Made by a program: the position numbers and the translations under genes | Notes under the pieces: generated by a model | The model's database searches: none | What the model saw: only the letters and a program-made list of their open reading frames with translations | Told to the model about the DNA's origin: nothing | Assembly: GCA_007134405.1 (NCBI GenBank) | Contig: SLKW01000006.1 | Span: 1 to 8,168, forward strand | DNA: 8,168 nt | Direction of reading: 5' to 3' | DNA from: Paracoccaceae bacterium | Lineage (GTDB): Bacteria; Pseudomonadota; Alphaproteobacteria; Rhodobacterales; Rhodobacteraceae | Shown: one piece after another, positions 5,728-8,168 of the stretch | How positions within the stretch are numbered: position 1 is the first letter of the stretch | Layout of the letters: each line of letters opens with the position of its first letter

Positions 5728-5961
5728 TTATAGCCGGCGCACCGAGTTGCCGTTGGCGAGAATGCCATGGATCAATGCGGCGACGGCCGCATGCAGCTCG
5801 GCCTGATCGGGGTTGGGCGACAGTTCGTGCGCGGCCGCTGCGTCCCTCAATACGCCCAGGATCTCGGTTTCCGGCAGGATCTTGTGGTCGTTCAGAGATA
5901 GCAGAAGCGATTCGCAGATGGCGAGGGCGGCGGTTCCGGCAACGTCATTCGGCAAAGGCAT
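5728..5961 (-). CDS. Small conserved hypothetical protein
   Basis: 77 residues from ATG 5961. The sequence PNDVAGTAALAICESLLLSLNDHKILPETEILGVLRDAAAAH and the ending AVAALIHGILANGNSVRRL resemble a small helical protein I recall from Rhizobiales and Rhodobacterales, without known function. It is predicted all-helical with no membrane segment. ATG 6006 in the same frame would add 15 residues; I prefer 5961 because homologs seem to start with a short M-x-L-P-N-D leader, though neither start has a good ribosome binding site. It converges on the DUF6522-like gene (33 bp gap) and is divergent from the Crp/Fnr remnant. The same pairing with a Crp/Fnr gene is what I recall elsewhere, so it probably belongs to that block rather than to the NO locus. 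Confidence 0.65.
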   Translation of the reverse strand: MPLPNDVAGTAALAICESLLLSLNDHKILPETEILGVLRDAAAAHELSPNPDQAELHAAVAALIHGILANGNSVRRL

Positions 5962-6039
5962 GATCGGCTTCGCTTTCGGTTCGGGGAATCTGGCATTGCT
6001 CTGCATCGAGCGGAACGCGTCGCGATCATAGGCGTTGTC

Positions 6040-6054
6040 CAGTAAGCCCTACTG
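6040..6054. promoter_or_regulatory. Inverted repeat in the gap between the small protein and the Crp/Fnr remnant
   Basis: CAGTA-AGCCC-TACTG has perfect 5-bp arms with a 5-nt spacer. On the minus strand a -10-like TATGAT lies just downstream (6026-6031 region), so the repeat could be an operator for the leftward small gene or for the rightward Crp/Fnr gene. It does not match the CRP or FNR consensus. Arms this short may arise by chance. Confidence 0.25.
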
Positions 6055-6139
6055 ATGCAAAGCAGCATGCGGCGCGATTTCACCGACTGTTCGCAACATG
6101 GCGCGTGACGCGCTGCCGAACTCTTCTGAAAAAACCGAG

Positions 6140-6541
6140 ATGTCGATCCTGCACAGCGCGCTGACCCGGAAACTTTCGGCTTTCGTAGCCCTCTCGGATG
6201 CCGACATGGCAATCCTTGCGCGCTTTCACCAGCGCCGCCGGCGCGTTCTTTGCGGGCACGAGATGATCCATGAGGGGCAGACGAACAGCGTCGCGTTCAT
6301 CTTGGCCGAAGGCTGGGCCTGTTCCTACAAGATGCTGCCCGACGGCGAGCGGCAAATCGTGAACTTCCAGATTCCGGGGGATTTCCTGGGGCTGCTCCAG
6401 GATCACGGCACTGGGCTCGGTCACTGGTCCATCCTTTTCAGCAGGTTATCGAGGCTGTCGAGCCGCGCATCCCAGAAGGCGGCCATTCTGATCGTCCAGT
6501 CAGCCAGAGGGGCGAGTCCTTCCGGCAACGCTCTATATTGA
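6140..6541 (+). pseudogene. Truncated Crp/Fnr-family regulator (sensor half only)
   Basis: From ATG 6140 the frame encodes about 85 residues of a Crp/Fnr cyclic-nucleotide-binding-like domain: MSILHSALTRKLSAFVALSDADMAIL, GHEMIHEGQTNSVAFILAEGWACSYKMLPDGERQIVNFQIPGDFLGL. Intact homologs are about 230-250 residues and continue with the rest of the beta-roll, a dimer helix and a C-terminal helix-turn-helix. Here homology ends at GDFLGL (codon ending 6394); the remaining frame to 6541 is antisense to the arsR gene and reads as nonsense. The DNA-binding domain is therefore gone, and the product, if made, cannot act as a normal regulator. ATG 6098 in frame would add 14 residues. Retained codon bias up to the break suggests a fairly recent loss. 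Confidence 0.8.
6401..6424 (-). pseudogene. Five-prime stub of an SRPBCC (AHSA1-like) gene
   Basis: A GTG at 6424 overlaps the arsR stop as GTGA, the usual coupling between ArsR regulators of this subgroup and a following SRPBCC/AHSA1-domain gene. It reads VTEPSAVI, which looks like the start of such a protein, after which the frame is antisense to the Crp/Fnr fragment and lacks any SRPBCC features. Only eight codons remain, so the identification rests on gene order and overlap more than on the peptide itself. Confidence 0.45.
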
Positions 6542-6744
6542 GTCTGGCGGCCCGCCTGACGGCCGGAAACAAGGCCAGCGGCACTGAGCAGACGAAGGTG
6601 CTTCGAGACGACCGGTTGCGAGACGCCCGCCCCTCCAGTCAGCTCACCGACCGTCCTTTCGCCTTCAGCGCACAATCGCTCGAAGAGGGCTCGCCGCGTG
6701 GGGTCGGCCAAGGCACGAAACAGGATGTAGTGGGGTTCGGGCAT
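6421..6744 (-). CDS. ArsR-family winged-helix regulator (SRPBCC-linked type)
   Basis: 107 residues, full length. The N-terminus FRALADPTRRALFERL (9-24), the helix-turn-helix TVGELTGGAGVSQPVVSKHLRLLSAAGLV (31-59) and the wing GRQAGRQTQYRAL are typical. The C-terminal ADWTIRMAAFWDARLDSLDNLL is the W...W..RLD.LD pattern of the ArsR subgroup normally paired with an SRPBCC-domain gene. There is no CVCDL-type or other cysteine metal site (only C25), so metal sensing is unlikely. ATG 6744 has GGA about 6 bases upstream. The expected partner gene is missing, cut off just after the 4-bp overlap. The upstream inverted repeat suggests autoregulation. Confidence 0.92.
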   Translation of the reverse strand: MPEPHYILFRALADPTRRALFERLCAEGERTVGELTGGAGVSQPVVSKHLRLLSAAGLVSGRQAGRQTQYRALPEGLAPLADWTIRMAAFWDARLDSLDNLLKRMDQ

Positions 6745-6762
6745 CGTGATTCCATCGCCAAC

Positions 6763-6805
6763 GGGCTATAAATAACTCATAGCCCTACGGATATGCATCA
6801 GTCAA
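6763..6805 (-). promoter_or_regulatory. arsR promoter with overlapping inverted-repeat operator
   Basis: On the minus strand TTGACT (6800-6805, five of six bases of the -35 consensus) and TATGAG (6776-6781, four of six of the -10) are 18 bp apart. GGGCTAT-N9-ATAGCCC (6763-6785) is a perfect inverted repeat with 7-bp arms that covers the -10 and the likely start of transcription, ending about 19 bp before the arsR ATG. ArsR proteins commonly repress their own promoters through such repeats. Confidence 0.6.
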
Positions 6806-6908
6806 CCTCGATCAATACCTGATCCCCTTGGCATTCCGTGGTGATTGATCCGCAAGCCGGAAGCGAAGACCGACGCCAGCAGCCGACCAAGTCCGTTTCG
6901 ATTGCCAA

Positions 6909-6922
6909 AACCGGGCTGCCCG
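6909..6922 (-). terminator. Weak hairpin after the ABC transporter stop
   Basis: Directly after the TGA of the ABC gene, the minus strand reads CGGG-CAG-CCCG followed by GTTTTGG. This could be a weak intrinsic terminator, but the stem is only 4 bp and the T run is 4. The rest of the gap between arsR and the ABC gene (6806-6908) shows no gene or further structure that I can support. Confidence 0.25.
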
Positions 6923-8168
6923 TCAGGCCGATGCTACGCGATCCGTCGTTGCGGGCTCGGCGCAGAGAAAGCCGCCCGACTGGCGCGCCCAGAGGTCGGC
7001 ATAGAGCCCGCCGCGCCCGAGCAGCGCGTCGTGGCTGCCCTCCTCAACGATCCGCCCCTCGTCCATCACGACGAGCCGGTCGAGCGCGGCGATGGTCGAC
7101 AGCCGGTGGGCGATGGCGAGCACGGTCTTGCCCGCCATCAGCCCGCCGAGCTGCTCCTGGATCGCCGCCTCGACCTCGGAATCGAGCGCCGAGGTCGCCT
7201 CGTCCAGCACCAGGATCGGCGCGTCCTTGAGAAGCGCGCGGGCGATCGCAATCCGCTGCCGCTGCCCGCCCGAGAGCTTCACACCGCGCTCGCCGGCATG
7301 GGCGTTCAGGCCACGGCGCCCCTTGGCGTCGACCAGGTCGCGCACGAAGCCCCAGGCCTGGGCGCGTTCGAGCGCGGCGACCACCTCGGCATCGGTCGCC
7401 TCGGGCCGGCCGTAGGCGACGTTATCGCGGATCGAGCGGTGCAGGAGCGCGGTGTCCTGGGTGACGACGGCGATGGCGCGGCGCAGGCTTTCCTGCGTGA
7501 CGCTCGAGATATCCTGCCGGTCGATGGTGATCCGGCCGCCCTCGAGGTCGTGAAAACGCAGCAGGAGGTTAACGAGCGTCGACTTGCCCGCGCCGGAGCG
7601 CCCGACGATGCCAATGCGCTCGCCGGGCCGGACGGTCAGCGTGAGGTCGCGGATCACGCCGCCTTCGCGGCCGTAGTGAAAAGCGACGCCGTCGAAGGCG
7701 ATCTCGCCGCGCGAGACCGCGAGCGGGCGCGCGTCCGGCCGGTCGTTCACCGTCCGCGGTAGGGCGATGGTGTTCATTCCGTCCTGCACGGTGCCGATGT
7801 TCTCGAAGAGCCCGGCGATCTCCCACAGCACCCATTCCGACATCGCCCGGATGCGCATGACGAGCGCGATCGCCACGGCGATGGCGCCAAGCGAAATCGA
7901 CGTGGCATACCAGCCGTAGATCGCAAGGCCCGCGATCCCCGCCAGCAGGAGCGCGTTCGCCGTCTGCAGCGCCACCGTCAGCTTGGTCACCAGCCGCATT
8001 TGCCGATGCACCGTGCCCATGAACCCGTCCATCGCATCACGGGCATAGTCCTGCTCGCGCCGCGTATGGGCGAAGAGCTTGATGGTCTGGATGTTGGTGT
8101 AGCTGTCGACGATGCGGCCGGTCATCTGGGCGCGGGCATCAGCCTGCTCCATCGAGATCGCGCGGAGC
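6923..8168 (-). CDS. ABC exporter, fused membrane and ATPase domains (5' end outside window)
   Basis: Open to the right edge, so the N-terminal part is missing; about 415 residues are visible. Numbering from the methionine at 8152, residues 1-130 are the second half of a type I exporter membrane domain (IVDSYTNIQTIKLF coupling region, helices near 58-80 and 85-103). The ATPase domain follows with Walker A GRSGAGKST (184-192), Q-loop Q232, ABC signature LSGGQ (293-297), Walker B ILVLDEA (313-319) and switch histidine H349; the D-loop SALD is present. All catalytic motifs are intact. Such half-transporters dimerise to export lipids, drugs or peptides; the substrate cannot be told. The visible in-frame ATG at 8152 is not the true start, since LRAIS upstream continues the domain. 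It appears independent of the NO locus. Confidence 0.93.
   Translation of the reverse strand, partial: LRAISMEQADARAQMTGRIVDSYTNIQTIKLFAHTRREQDYARDAMDGFMGTVHRQMRLVTKLTVALQTANALLLAGIAGLAIYGWYATSISLGAIAVAIALVMRIRAMSEWVLWEIAGLFENIGTVQDGMNTIALPRTVNDRPDARPLAVSRGEIAFDGVAFHYGREGGVIRDLTLTVRPGERIGIVGRSGAGKSTLVNLLLRFHDLEGGRITIDRQDISSVTQESLRRAIAVVTQDTALLHRSIRDNVAYGRPEATDAEVVAALERAQAWGFVRDLVDAKGRRGLNAHAGERGVKLSGGQRQRIAIARALLKDAPILVLDEATSALDSEVEAAIQEQLGGLMAGKTVLAIAHRLSTIAALDRLVVMDEGRIVEEGSHDALLGRGGLYADLWARQSGGFLCAEPATTDRVASA

Noticed and set aside
6421..6744. Metal-sensing (arsenic) role for the ArsR-family protein
   Set aside because: No cysteine pair or known metal-site motif; its C-terminus belongs to the SRPBCC-linked subgroup.
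6845..7762. 305-residue plus-strand open frame opposite the ABC transporter
   Set aside because: Antisense shadow of the ATPase domain whose motifs are all intact on the minus strand.

Overview
This window looks like chromosome from a high-GC alphaproteobacterium, most probably of the Rhodobacteraceae/Rhodobacterales. That reading rests on the strong G/C bias at third codon positions, the protein families present (NnrS, NnrU, group III truncated globin, hexameric tyrosine-coordinated heme protein, DUF6522-like protein) and close protein resemblances recalled from that group. No RNA genes, CRISPR arrays or insertion sequences were seen.

The core (about 562-5694) is a compact nitric-oxide / nitrosative-stress locus arranged divergently around one regulatory gap (4550-4668). 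Leftward runs a tightly packed six-gene operon: a small membrane protein of unknown function, a group III truncated hemoglobin, a short hemerythrin-type di-iron RIC protein, a 5-formyltetrahydrofolate cyclo-ligase-like protein with an unusual N-terminus, NnrS and NnrU. Rightward runs an Rrf2 regulator best read as NsrR (Fe-S nitric oxide sensor), then a hexameric tyrosine-coordinated heme protein (HTHP) whose stop overlaps the start of a DUF6522-like small protein. The gap holds a perfect inverted repeat, GGTATT-GTA-AATACC (4619-4633), of the kind expected for an NsrR operator. It overlaps a plausible -35 of the leftward promoter. The simplest model is that NO destroys the NsrR cluster, and both arms are then derepressed to bind or detoxify NO (globin, perhaps HTHP), repair di-iron/Fe-S centres (RIC) and protect heme/copper-dependent functions at the membrane (NnrS/NnrU).

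At the left edge a DUF454/YbaN-like membrane protein (93-608) points right and overlaps the 3' end of nnrU by 47 bp on the opposite strand. 

The right part (5700-6925) is different in character and looks like a seam. A small conserved hypothetical protein (minus) sits next to a Crp/Fnr-family gene that keeps only its sensor-domain N-terminus. Its reading frame breaks off after the conserved GDFLGL motif, exactly where the remnant of an SRPBCC-type gene, coupled to an ArsR-family regulator, begins on the other strand. Both genes therefore appear to have lost the rest of their sequence at one junction near 6394-6402. The ArsR gene itself is intact, with a promoter overlapped by an inverted repeat. 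The window ends in the 3' two thirds of an ABC exporter (fused TMD-NBD, minus strand) that runs off the right edge.
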